A DNA stretch of 64,000 nucleotides, taken from positions 1 through 64,000 of the forward strand of contig JADYXR010000151.1 in NCBI GenBank assembly GCA_021772095.1, written 5' to 3'. Made by a program: the position numbers and the translations under genes. The DNA is from Candidatus Obscuribacter sp. (GTDB taxonomy: Bacteria; Cyanobacteriota; Vampirovibrionia; Obscuribacterales; Obscuribacteraceae). The notes below the pieces were generated by a model that was not told where the DNA came from, did not search any database, and worked only from the letters and a program-made list of their open reading frames with translations. This document shows positions 58,001-64,000 of the stretch, in pieces (position 1 is the first letter of the stretch; the number at the start of each line of letters is the position of its first letter).

Positions 58001-60465
58001 TCGATCGACTCACTCATTTTTGTCGCGGCGGCTTTGTCGACAAATCCCGCTCCAACTTTTGCTTCAAGTTCTTGCTTGAGCGCGAGTTTGAGTTGCTCGC
58101 CGGCCACTTCCTGCATCTTCGCTTTCAGCCCGGCTTTGTCGTCTCTGTAGTCGAGTGACGCGAGTTCCTTTTGCACGTCTGCTGGTAGCTGCTTCTTCCG
58201 AAACTGCTCTTCAACACGCGGTAGCATGTTTTGTTTGAGCTGCTCTGCGACCACGGACGGATCCATTGTCTGACTCAATCCAGTCAACAGACCATGCAGT
58301 TTATCGACTTGAGGATTGCGTTTCTCTTCGACAGTCTCCAGCCATTTCTCGAATTTCTCGATCTTCTCGGGGGCACCAGCAATGGTGTCAACCTTGATCG
58401 GCTCGCCAGGTAGAGGCGGTCCGATGGAGGCACTCTCGCCTTTCTTCAGCGGCGGCGGCTCGACTTCCAATTTGTCTCTAGTGACACGTTCTTGTGCGTT
58501 AGCGATTCTGCTGTTGAAAAAACCTTCCACACAATGTGCGGTTGCTCTGGTCATCACCCCTTCGGTGTTGCAGAGGCGTTCTTGCTTCAAGAGGTCGGCT
58601 GCCGTTGCCGGTGTGAAGGTGCCCTCTTTGGCTGATGCCAACTGGCGGTCCTTGTCCATCGGAGTGATCTGACCGGCTTTGACCTGGCGGGTCAGGGACG
58701 ACTCTACGAGCTGTTGCAAATTCTGTTCAGCCAGTTGGGTGATTTCGTCCGGCGTCTTGCCTTTGTGTTGGCGTTCAACAGCGGCCTTAGCTTCGGTGCG
58801 CATGACGTTGAAAAGCCTTTGCGTATCGAGCTTCTCGACATTTTTTTCGAGAGCGGTTTGAAATTTGGTCAGCACAGGATTGGCTGCCGATTCAAACGTT
58901 TTGTTGAACTCGATCAGACTGTCGAGCTTTTTTAGTTCTGTTTCACTCGGCACCGTTGATGGTGCTAACTTGACGTAATCCAAATCGCCTTTGATGGCGC
59001 TGTCATTCGTCTTGGCGTCGAGAGCGGCTTTACCTGTGGCATCGACTGGAAAAGGCAACGCATCTGTCTTGGGTATTGGCTTGCCATTGAAGATTGCGTT
59101 GCCGACATTTGTCCTGGTTGTGTTTTGGGTGGTATCAATAATGGTGCTATAGAGCGCTTTAGTGCAAGGACCAAACTGACCTTGTTGTTTTTCACTTTCG
59201 AGCAACAACTTGACCGCGCCAGTGGGCATTTCTCCTTTATTAAGCGCTTCTTTGAGCTTATCGGCTTCGGCGGCTGGAAGTTTGCCGGACTTCAGTTGAT
59301 CGTCCACAGCTTTTAACGCGCGTTCCTTCAAATCCGTTTCGGCCAGTTTATTCAAACGCTCTGGACTGTTCAAAATCTTGGCATAATTGAGCCGGGCTTC
59401 GGGCTCCAGTTTGTTGACGAAGTCTTCGATACTGCGCTGACTGGCTTCGATAAGTTTTTGTTTGACGACGTCCTGTGGTGTGCCGGAAAATTTGTCCAGC
59501 AAGAACAACTGTAGGTGCTCGAGTTTCTTCGGATCGATCGGTTGATCGGTCAGCTGGATCGTGTCCTTTATATCTTGGATTTCCGGCTGCGCTATCACTT
59601 CTGCAACTGGTGCCTTTGCCTCCACTGGCGGTGCCTGGGCTGCCGGCCGATCCATTCCGGGCGGTCCGATCACCAGAGGCTCTGGCCCAGCTGGTTGCTG
59701 TGCGTCCGGTTTTTGGAGCAAAGGCTGAGGCGCCGCAGCTTCCGCCGCACCCGGTGTTGTTTGCAATGGTTGCGATGCGATGACAGGTTGCTCACTATCT
59801 GCTTTTACGACCAACCGTTCCGGCGCGGCTTCGGGATCAAATGTTTTAGGTCCGACCTGACCGCCGGCGTCAGTGACGACTGCGACGGGAACGACTTCTG
59901 ACGCTGGAACGACTTCTGTCACGACCGCAGGAATAACTTGTGCAACCACATCGGCTGGCGCGCCTGCCTCTAGTGTCGGTCTGCCCTGGCTACGTTCACC
60001 ACCCGGTCTGTCCAGAGGCACTGCCCTTGGATCCGTGGGGTGAAGACCTTCTGACGAAACTGACTGAGTAGTATCACCGGCAGTATCAAGCAAAGATTTG
60101 AAACCAAGCAATTCAGGATCGAGCCGACCTGCACCAGATGTGGTACCAGGTTTGGCGGTCTCCGTTTTCGACGGACCGCCGGCGTTGTCTTTGCTGGAGC
60201 CGTCGGTAACGCCTTTTTCGCCGTTGCCGTTCCATCCACTGCGTTTCAGCAATCCCCAATCGTCGTCGCCTACGTCACCAAACAAGTTATCGCCTGTTTC
60301 TTCCGCTAAGCTAAAACCTTCGTTAGGGTTGCCCGGCGCATCATCTGCACGGTCAGTTTCTGAGGTCTTTACGGACTGGCTGCTCACCGTGGAAATTGGA
60401 GTTATCTCCAAATCATCCAGTTGCGGATCGCGCTTGGAGCCATTTTTATTGTTTTCAGAAACCAT
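49069..60465 (-). CDS. Giant 3798-residue protein with triplicated helical module and HEAT-like solenoid
   Basis: No full-length family is recognised. Residues 1-300 are disordered (acidic, then Pro/Val/Ala). Residues ~312-880 are three copies of a helical module marked by FGPCTKALYS (431), a diverged EGVMTRATAH (636) and FGPVTKAYYS (844). Residues ~1010-1260 are helical with a VDYHYSDHYNLWDIGAKKVGTREVYSL segment. A hydrophobic hairpin (~1280-1345) is Gly/Ala/Met-rich, with another hydrophobic patch near 1430. From ~1480 to 3400 there are long helical repeats of HEAT/ARM character (for example LRLAALNSLGG, VALIAAWHL, VKLAAARVV, VALAASFAL). Two beta inserts with YPDG (near 2720 and 3040) resemble YD-type strands. 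The tail to 3798 is beta-rich. The ATG 60465 has GAGG 7 bases upstream. There is no signal peptide and no catalytic motif; a scaffold role is inferred. It converges on the 1436-codon gene. Confidence 0.8.
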   Translation of the reverse strand: MVSENNKNGSKRDPQLDDLEITPISTVSSQSVKTSETDRADDAPGNPNEGFSLAEETGDNLFGDVGDDDWGLLKRSGWNGNGEKGVTDGSSKDNAGGPSKTETAKPGTTSGAGRLDPELLGFKSLLDTAGDTTQSVSSEGLHPTDPRAVPLDRPGGERSQGRPTLEAGAPADVVAQVIPAVVTEVVPASEVVPVAVVTDAGGQVGPKTFDPEAAPERLVVKADSEQPVIASQPLQTTPGAAEAAAPQPLLQKPDAQQPAGPEPLVIGPPGMDRPAAQAPPVEAKAPVAEVIAQPEIQDIKDTIQLTDQPIDPKKLEHLQLFLLDKFSGTPQDVVKQKLIEASQRSIEDFVNKLEPEARLNYAKILNSPERLNKLAETDLKERALKAVDDQLKSGKLPAAEADKLKEALNKGEMPTGAVKLLLESEKQQGQFGPCTKALYSTIIDTTQNTTRTNVGNAIFNGKPIPKTDALPFPVDATGKAALDAKTNDSAIKGDLDYVKLAPSTVPSETELKKLDSLIEFNKTFESAANPVLTKFQTALEKNVEKLDTQRLFNVMRTEAKAAVERQHKGKTPDEITQLAEQNLQQLVESSLTRQVKAGQITPMDKDRQLASAKEGTFTPATAADLLKQERLCNTEGVMTRATAHCVEGFFNSRIANAQERVTRDKLEVEPPPLKKGESASIGPPLPGEPIKVDTIAGAPEKIEKFEKWLETVEEKRNPQVDKLHGLLTGLSQTMDPSVVAEQLKQNMLPRVEEQFRKKQLPADVQKELASLDYRDDKAGLKAKMQEVAGEQLKLALKQELEAKVGAGFVDKAAATKMSESIDAGQAPEMLLQSMLQKERADNSFGPVTKAYYSALVSKLDAQVPANFVRLAQSGLPIPEGSPISVTLDREGRPESKSGMVAELARAQAEGRSPIKIINTVNNLTDIPTDENLSEIYKAARWNTNATIALFDNVQEYQAKMLDATIVKLGRQDWKRDVGTDRTEWMARVGPMVDLTMQVKATAQALKLAEKMAKSNASSLDPRALTKDFPGEVKFDKDGNIVDIKLRLPKDLAPSHENTVAIKEIQDWLKKHEAKAKETMTELAEAAANDSRILLWQDTPNKGKLMVNGKAEDFNLEKHKVRTEEVIGPDGKPRIRIHNYVDYHYSDHYNLWDIGAKKVGTREVYSLSSEAEVKQALKAAKVPADKIEALYKDIKETEANINKMGHNGDTIGDTKSDVKMMTAALKRAGVENPEKLREDIYKNYRDYEPGAMVCLFKDDQVQMIMAKNVEAWHVNEMRWQTAGKVATIAMDVGMVVCGVGHVALAVKGGMMLAKGGAVVLRQAIATAIKSNLKAAVKSFALGGSGMYMNNAATLSTPEGRTAHEVRNVIFVLDGVHSLAAMGKGAALAKGLLKGPAVTKESIALGRISKIMDKGNLVSKANSVMMGGTVLYMFGTLSSDLYKRFAGDHKQEAGLKYGERLLSRMNGDGNNATRFLRGTGDALAGGDDALKAKLSELSEDITKSQKLTGDARTKKTQELIDRFDKTKEPNERTMLALGVLALAQKPDGSTPADVGKRSSYRGAKPVDVNSKEFFKVVDDAYAAAKDNPDKKLMLGRSMIGLRQMDAPQYATMCRELIADEKSSKDVKIQAVLGIAECIGSIKRANSDGGTNDTTASDIFGAFGCSPAALEKTLADVAKTAKDSDVQAMATALLDAYKHSNPDDVQNLIAKASGDWQTIKLTGDIGQLEQKLAGLGPTDAKRKSIEKELHEKKETLDVTLKTIAISNDPNLLMEFAKSQQKADAERDLQAFRALTARADLGQLQKQLNVLPSDSPERAQLQEKIKTATEKAAEQETKLAQLEKAAEIPTVDPKLMPPVATSIAANLAARLIKDLNSPDAATALMAVDSLNLLRDGKGALKPNELRDRLAGLVKMDNGIVAVEALRRLLPDQLKELNFETKSRIKEEINQLLVEDTTISEFDKDQALQKKTDAAITKIALLGLAPDLFKTGMYGTPEKTEFVSRVVNLLDRDNKNNQYAKDFPDLRLAALNSLGGLKDVIKELPIERQKAVFDVIHASMKPASNMKEVGSLAMVYDGEPNSAIRRAAFQAGKALGDPQLAEFAMKNLDSESDPTLATEYGCLEFESLRPDRPDCALRIFEYETNYWSQVLDFSASRFSNDQAANHLKAHLRMVHPESAKNAHHHADIKLAEADKDATYWYGLNGSEWNAAVTKYRTPLLEESRNQWSALKTDAAKSGKDGDIAKASLMWLATMGDRSRQHESAKEIRAMVNNNIPDKELFYPGIIEAFRHDNTPDKHRVRLEFIGMLNDLIPDDPNAPAKISRQYAGRIVQEALRIELSRMSLSTEPGQPNYKDWKEGDWLPDGPARQYELIKLMSKCNYPLAMAELKAIATSQRPTKGGADTVIVHPKVKAAAEELYRKLQDTAPRTPADQAAAVKLLNDTNAGRINLYQKLTAGYNVTAAEKEFLASGKADDQASLKRRAEINAMCADGTNTMDSVTAKRNINNACSSNPIRTPDDTRIQPLRELLKDKDPGVALIAAWHLIKSVDPINTADEGSRAILQSQPFFKDAIAKMEELKGMKVTSEADGQTRAAAEKFLLIASKWNLKEVVANPLAEAKVPGPNDGIVGDALKKLDSYNFRATPAEKKDAIDTLVRVAAEDFHQKKPELQTKVEDILRQIASKKDATMSAAVLETIRRAERDNQPVKDDLDVAGKRILTFKNGTKTEVLDGLDTRQINYPDGTWTKFNFDSSGQVNSYEESANKGMLKTAGKDFVVGSVIAHPNGIVTRDSIDGSRSVKLPAGDSWTYFKGTTDATKSAKALDENLSAAKTAEEKIAAVNESIYGFGPESSPISSATDPRIVTLIGLMKPDGQATEDSKKLSYATARTLLEQRNKGIDKGIFGAAKDVFIKDELQSTFLKDVPTEKTLVEMHDAMILLGRVNVVDDPRRAMFVAALDSGDTRVKLAAARVVSDGHNTAFSVEERMAALKTVLNVTKNDKELQKDPVKMRDAFSIVESAGKAFGDFEGKIDDNRSITFKGGKLVKVDYPDGGVNCRWDQSGVDQVSFALKGKDVLQGDVQEKRASDSDKVSPLHWINAETASAALEEAIVSGNERIAVGAMSALANAKEPYHTRGVNLLLDKAVATSDGTAAFRSAEKLGSVMHNEPQDEQVHIRRSWEVKYGNSAGKGVAPYPIPEATLNKYKFPAGSDNYDKTKILLQNVGWVYDNAQSKLTGDPKEDAKKLSELYEKGAGINNHRTVVDALFASMKSAPITDNTDPRIDVIKHLSRSDNQRVALAASFALTHSTDKALVKSGTDRLIEYSKYNTHQEAEAKSILRDMVKFGGDVQHQAALESWQSFHQNNPTKEAPPKPSPADEVRRYFMHADAKTQALFYGQPLDVRKATVLAMHNLDKPNEVWTETQLEAAIQPPVYNEPIDPFRSLGRFNQDNPFSNPFSAFRMPRKRTRAESFLRFSGTDTPFIDLTGGGTRPQPKFLKVEDLKFPVQKDKAQLAAELQGQLNHWGTGTEVEIGKDGKIKLNIDAQGLGVKGKTQLKVTGGLDDDPLAFMDSAPPAMMAQFSRELLELRPDIAEKDSIDSGELAIMFKNWMAQKASGNATPFVSGIYHDNLAVDQPVQNLITPFSFEDRGRYRDRVKPELKARAWAEISKGRDDYRSNQLNLMLDQSLQLPKGADDGRIQWRAMAPTTVAKPDLVAKPPLEQLDRYRTNVIQLLPDALRFQSQVSIRDLKRIAAEGDAKDDIFVAPGLGRGTEFKLDDSSARIFKTIRAQKSRDGLFYLNLDAPKKK
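57828..59532 (-). repeat. Tandem triplication inside the 3798-residue protein (coding)
   Basis: Three helical units of ~160-190 residues, each with a pattern of basic helix, GxxxxxxAxxL, a Gly-containing turn, LLxxExx and then the FGPxTKAxYS block. Copy 2 is the most diverged. Each is followed by an N/G-K-P or G-L-P-I-P turn except copy 2, which has a Pro-rich linker. Confidence 0.6.
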
Positions 60466-60684
60466 GCCAGAGCCTCAAAGATGATTGTTAATCGATCTAC
60501 CGTTCTGCCGAATTAGCTTTCCACTTCGGTGTATAAACAGCCCAAAGTTGCCAGGCTGCCTCCATACCTCATACCCATTAATAGACTTAATTAGTAGTTG
60601 GTTTAAGCAAACTTGGTTGTGGCTGCGGAACGTGCATTTCGGACTGTCTATATCCGTTGCGGATGCAATGTGGACAGGGTTTTC

Positions 60685-60701
60685 TCAATATCAAAAGTTT
60701 A
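60685..60701. repeat. 17-base sequence shared by both giant-gene upstream regions (copy 2)
   Basis: Identical to 29231-29247. It lies ~220 bases before the ATG of the 3798-codon gene within a 277-bp AT-rich gap that holds no other gene. Chance identity of 17 bases within a window this size is possible but not expected. Confidence 0.4.
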
Positions 60702-60742
60702 ATTTTTAAAGTCGCCAAATCTAAGGCCGACGCTGCTTTGCG

Positions 60743-62773
60743 CTAGTTAAACAGTGACTTCATCAGCTTCGGCATTGGCTGCGCAGTGTCAACTTCCACA
60801 GTTTTTTCTTGTTCATAGCGAACTAAACCTGGAGTATTTCCTTCGATTTTTTTGACGTGCTTTATTTGTGTGTACACCACGCGCACTTTCGCACCAGCTC
60901 CGGCTTTCGACAGACGCGCTGCGATTTGTGCGGCTTCCAGAATGGTGGCTTTCGGAGGTTCTTGTTTGTTCGATGGCACGCGAACAAGAACGTGAGCGCC
61001 CCCCTGTCCCAGAACGTGGAACCACAGGTCTTGCGGATTGGCGACTTTGTTGACGAGGTGGTCGTTTTCGTTTCGATTTCGGCCTACAAAAATAGTCCAT
61101 CCATCTGAAGAAACCAGATTCGTCATCTTCGGCTTCCCGCCCGTGCCACTACGAGCGCCACCAGGCTTACTCTGTCCTATTTTCTGATTTTGCTTGGAAT
61201 CAGTTTTGCTACCCTGGTTGTGTTGCGCTTTTCGGCCGCTGAGCATATCTTTGACGCGATGCAGTTCGGCGATATCTTTTGCCGACTCTGTCGCCGTGCG
61301 AACTTGATCTAAATATGTCAAACGGTTAGTGACTTCGTCATACGTGCTCTGCGCCGCGCCTTGCCTGGAGCGTAGTTTTGCGTACTGGCGATACAGGCCC
61401 TGAGCGTTTTGAACTGCCGAGAGATTGGCATTCAACGCGATTGAAAGATCTCGTCCGTCTTCGTGAGTCCAGTCAGGCACTACCAGGGTAGTTTGTCCGG
61501 GTTTAATCAAATGCAAATTGGACAGGATATTATCGCCGGATTGTTTCAACCGATCTAGTTCGCCCTGTGCGCTCATATGCGCCTGAGCGACTTGCTTGCG
61601 GGTTTCCAAACGCGAAGATTCGGCGGCCACTTCCGCTTTGATCTTCTCTCGGAGCTGGATAAATTGTTCTCTTGCTTCCAGCGCTCGAAAGTATTCTTCG
61701 ATCATGTCGTTGACCGATACGTACTTTTTCCAAACCTCTTCATTCTCTTGATCCGAGTACCAACCAAGAATTGAATAGCGACTCAAATCGGCTTTGATGG
61801 CTGGTTTGTATTGATTCGGAAACTGTAATTGACGTACTTGCTGGACGATCTTTTCAAGAGTTTCAGGTTGGTTTATCGAGTTGGCAATAATGTTGTCTAC
61901 GCCGGAGCCGAGAATAACTTCTTCGCTCAGATGTTTGCCCAGTCCTGTAAATGAAGCCAGCAGCCATTGTTCGTAAGTCACCGGCATTGGTGGCACACTG
62001 TCGGTGGTGCCCGGCGTGAGCGTCATGGCCGCCCCGGGATTTTTCAAAGAGTTGCGTTCGTTAGTCTCGGATTGGCTTTTGGCGGCAATCTCGGATAGCT
62101 GAAGTGCCGAGTTTGAATCTTGATCGTGCGCAAACATTTCTTTTAAAGTTTGAAACTTCTTGCGAAGATCTTCTTCCGAAGCCGCGAAAACACTCTGTCG
62201 CTCCTGACCGGGTGGGCGTTCGTACTTCAGCCCGGGAAGGACCTCCCGCTGCCTGCTCATCTCTCTGGTCACGACGTGCGACGGCACCAAAATTTTCTCG
62301 GTCGCCTTGTCCCAGAAGACCAGGTTGCTGTGCCTCCCCATAATCTCGGCAGTCAAAATCTTCAGCGATGTGGTGCCAACTTCGTCCGTGCTCGAGAAAA
62401 TGAAATCGATAATGCGCTCGCCCGGCAGTTGTTCCACGCCGATGAGAGTGGCGCCGGTTAAGTGTTTGCGCATAACCAGGCAGAAATTAGGTGGTGCGCC
62501 TGCGCCGTGTTTCGATTGATATCGTTCTGTAATATTGCGATCTTTAGGCTGCTTTTCCTGAGCATCAGAACTGGTTGGAGTTCGAACCAGGCACATGCGC
62601 CCATACACAGATTGTGCCGATAAAAACAGGCTGACCGAGCCGCCCTTCGACCGCAATGAGATCAGCACCTCATCTCTTCCGAGCTGAAATACCTTATCAA
62701 CCTTCCGGTTAATGATGAGCGGCTTTGCTTCTTGCAACACAGCCCTGATTGATAATGCGTCAAATGGTTGCAT
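60743..62773 (-). CDS. rqcH: RqcH/NFACT ribosome quality-control protein (Rqc2 homologue, FbpA type)
   Basis: In bacteria RqcH binds stalled 50S subunits and directs Ala-tailing of the nascent chain. The 676-residue protein shows the NFACT-N start FDALSIRAVLQEAKPLI, RKHLTGATLIGVEQLPGERI, and GRHSNLVFWD. Helix-hairpin-helix and coiled-coil regions follow (about 270-520), then the NFACT-R domain: SSDGWTIFVGRNRNENDHLV, DLWFHVLGQGGAHVLVR and KVRVVYTQIKHVKK. The DR motif used for tRNA contact in characterised RqcH is Glu119-Arg120 here. A Gly/Lys-rich low-complexity insert (about 520-550) precedes NFACT-R. It starts at ATG 62773 and is divergent from gmk. Confidence 0.93.
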   Translation of the reverse strand: MQPFDALSIRAVLQEAKPLIINRKVDKVFQLGRDEVLISLRSKGGSVSLFLSAQSVYGRMCLVRTPTSSDAQEKQPKDRNITERYQSKHGAGAPPNFCLVMRKHLTGATLIGVEQLPGERIIDFIFSSTDEVGTTSLKILTAEIMGRHSNLVFWDKATEKILVPSHVVTREMSRQREVLPGLKYERPPGQERQSVFAASEEDLRKKFQTLKEMFAHDQDSNSALQLSEIAAKSQSETNERNSLKNPGAAMTLTPGTTDSVPPMPVTYEQWLLASFTGLGKHLSEEVILGSGVDNIIANSINQPETLEKIVQQVRQLQFPNQYKPAIKADLSRYSILGWYSDQENEEVWKKYVSVNDMIEEYFRALEAREQFIQLREKIKAEVAAESSRLETRKQVAQAHMSAQGELDRLKQSGDNILSNLHLIKPGQTTLVVPDWTHEDGRDLSIALNANLSAVQNAQGLYRQYAKLRSRQGAAQSTYDEVTNRLTYLDQVRTATESAKDIAELHRVKDMLSGRKAQHNQGSKTDSKQNQKIGQSKPGGARSGTGGKPKMTNLVSSDGWTIFVGRNRNENDHLVNKVANPQDLWFHVLGQGGAHVLVRVPSNKQEPPKATILEAAQIAARLSKAGAGAKVRVVYTQIKHVKKIEGNTPGLVRYEQEKTVEVDTAQPMPKLMKSLFN

Positions 62774-62972
62774 GGGCGTAACATCTTGTTGAGTGCGTCA
62801 AATCTAACAAATTTGCCCTGACTTTATATGAATAATCATTGGCTAAACTGTTATTCCACTCAAACAAATCGGACTAATCACTCAACTGTACGCTGTCCGC
62901 TGACTTGACGAAGCCGCTACAAAATTCAAAGTTGGCCGCCGTCTCCCTTGTGGAAATGCCCATTCAAGCGCG

Positions 62973-63001
62973 TTGCATGTGGTTATTAAACCAGGCATAA
63001 T
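62973..63001 (+). promoter_or_regulatory. Sigma70 promoter for gmk-rpoZ
   Basis: TTGCAT (62973-62978) and CATAAT (62996-63001) are separated by exactly 17 bases on the plus strand. Transcription would begin near 63008, ~36 bases before the ATG of gmk. The upstream GTG at 63020 would leave only a ~12-base leader, which favours ATG 63044. Confidence 0.55.
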
Positions 63002-63043
63002 TGAACGACCGAGCCTTTAGTGTTCAACGCCGGTGAGGGTCGA

Positions 63044-63685
63044 ATGGAAACCAAGAATATTACAGAGCTGAAGCCTGGAGTGACCTTAGTGTCGGCTGAC
63101 AACAAAAAGCGAGATCCAGGGCGAACCGGGACTTTGCTTGTGGTCACGGGTCCATCTGGAGTCGGCAAAGGAACCGTCGTCGGTAAGACGCTGGAGAGCA
63201 TCGACCGGCTTGCCAAGTCCGTTTCGGTTACCACGCGCTCTCGGCGCAACGGTGAAGAAGAGGGTGTTCACTATTTTTACCGCTCCGAAAAGGAATTCTT
63301 CGACATGCGCGATCGCGGCGAATTCCTGGAGTCCGCCGAGTTTGCCGGTCACTATTACGGCACGCCATCGCACTGGGTCGATGACATGCTCAAGCACGGC
63401 ATCGATGTCATTCTCGAGATTGAAGTGCAAGGCGCCATGCAGGTCCGCGAAAAACGCGACGACGCAGTTTTGATCTTTCTCTCGCCCCCGTCTTTCGATG
63501 CCCTGGCCGAGCGCCTGCGCACACGAGCGACCGAATCTGAGGAAAAAATCAGAGAGCGTTTGAAGAAGGCCGAAGGCGAGATCAAGCAGCGCCACCTGTT
63601 CAATTATGAAGTTATAAATGACAATCTGACTGAAGCTATACGAAATTTAGAATCGATCGTGTATGCTGAAAGACTGCGCATATAA
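63044..63685 (+). CDS. gmk: Guanylate kinase
   Basis: It converts GMP and ATP to GDP and ADP in purine metabolism. The 213-residue protein shows the P-loop VVTGPSGVGKGT (residues 33-44, Lys42), the GMP-binding SVSVTTRSRRNGEEEGVHYFY block, FLESAEFAGHYYGT and DVILEIEVQGAMQV. ATG 63044 has GAGGG 4-5 bases upstream; GTG 63020 is an in-frame alternative adding eight residues. The N-terminal ~25 residues extend beyond the common length. It is followed 17 bp later by rpoZ, the classic gmk-rpoZ arrangement. Confidence 0.95.
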   Translation: METKNITELKPGVTLVSADNKKRDPGRTGTLLVVTGPSGVGKGTVVGKTLESIDRLAKSVSVTTRSRRNGEEEGVHYFYRSEKEFFDMRDRGEFLESAEFAGHYYGTPSHWVDDMLKHGIDVILEIEVQGAMQVREKRDDAVLIFLSPPSFDALAERLRTRATESEEKIRERLKKAEGEIKQRHLFNYEVINDNLTEAIRNLESIVYAERLRI

Positions 63686-63702
63686 GTATCTCGGGTGAAA
63701 AA

Positions 63703-63915
63703 ATGAGTACAACCAATATTCTCGATCAGCTTTTGGACGAAACCACTAATCGCTATGAGCTCGTATTGAAAGTAGCTCAGCGCGCCAAACAGATCAAGAA
63801 TGAAACTCGCGAACAGCACAAAACCACCAACGCCGTTATTCAGGCGCTTCAGATGGTTGCTGCTGAAGGCGATGGCACGATTCTGATCTCGACATCCGGC
63901 TATAACACCTACTAA
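63703..63915 (+). CDS. rpoZ: RNA polymerase omega subunit
   Basis: The 70-residue protein carries the omega signature NRYELVLKVAQRAKQIKNE followed by TTNAVIQALQMVA. Omega assists assembly of beta-prime into RNA polymerase. Location directly after gmk with a 17-bp gap supports the call. The start is ATG 63703 after GGTGAAAAA. Confidence 0.88.
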   Translation: MSTTNILDQLLDETTNRYELVLKVAQRAKQIKNETREQHKTTNAVIQALQMVAAEGDGTILISTSGYNTY

Positions 63916-63962
63916 ACCTTCATAAATTGCCTCTAAGATCGCTGGCAGTGGGAGAATTCCCG

Positions 63963-64000
63963 TTGTCAAAGACGCGCGTGGGCCGTAGACTCTTCTTCTA
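63963..64000 (+). CDS. Possible start of a further gene (truncated by window edge)
   Basis: TTG 63963 has GGGAG 8 bases upstream and the frame stays open to the edge, giving a start rich in basic residues (SKTRVGRRLFF). In many bacteria coaBC or priA follows rpoZ, but these 12 codons do not identify either. Confidence 0.25.
   Translation, partial: MSKTRVGRRLFF

Overview
The window looks like chromosomal DNA of a Gram-negative-type bacterium of roughly balanced GC. My best guess is a non-photosynthetic relative of cyanobacteria (Melainabacteria/Vampirovibrionia, perhaps an Obscuribacter-like genome). This is inference: it rests on an ARC6-type IMS domain, a gmk-rpoZ pair, a LexA repressor and very large low-complexity proteins, not on a marker-gene tree. 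No rRNA, tRNA, CRISPR array, transposase or phage gene was seen. The first ~100 bases look like a contig edge with an adapter-like remnant.

Layout. 1-4200: 3' end of a large beta-helix surface protein with a FecR-like tail. 4389-11242 (minus): hemL behind two large exported or anchored low-complexity proteins, one ending in an IPT/TIG domain and one in an ARC6-like IMS domain. 11375-16026: an OmpR-type response regulator, a membrane-anchored TPR protein, an EF-hand protein and a sensor histidine kinase. 16027-17777 (minus): two tandem paralogues of unknown function. 17917-18774: an aldo/keto reductase. 19020-26086 (minus): a tight run coding for a coiled-coil protein, an AarF/UbiB kinase, a PP2C phosphatase, a zinc-ribbon/FHA protein, a Ser/Thr kinase with a C-terminal NHL propeller, and Maf. 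26420-29063 (plus): arginase, a YqjF/DUF2071 protein and LexA, ending in a good intrinsic terminator.

29539-60465: almost half the window is three giant genes of 4952, 1436 and 3798 codons. The first two share both ends: a helical N-terminal region with a membrane segment, and a 408-residue C-terminal module of identical length with a second membrane segment. Between these ends the 4952-residue protein carries three copies of a zinc-protease-like module (two with HExxH, one degenerate), a methyltransferase-like domain, a phosphoribosyltransferase-like loop and a dual-specificity phosphatase with an intact CX5R site. The third giant, convergent on the other two, has a triplicated helical module, a hydrophobic hairpin and a long HEAT-like solenoid. 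This locus is the best candidate for an undescribed system.

60743-64000 is housekeeping: RqcH/NFACT (minus), then gmk and rpoZ (plus) behind a clear sigma70 promoter, and the likely start of one more gene at the edge.

Two signalling sets stand out. The kinase/FHA/phosphatase run looks like a self-contained phospho-threonine circuit, because the kinase linker carries three TNLD (T-x-x-D) motifs of the kind FHA domains read. The response regulator and histidine kinase lie close enough together to be partners.
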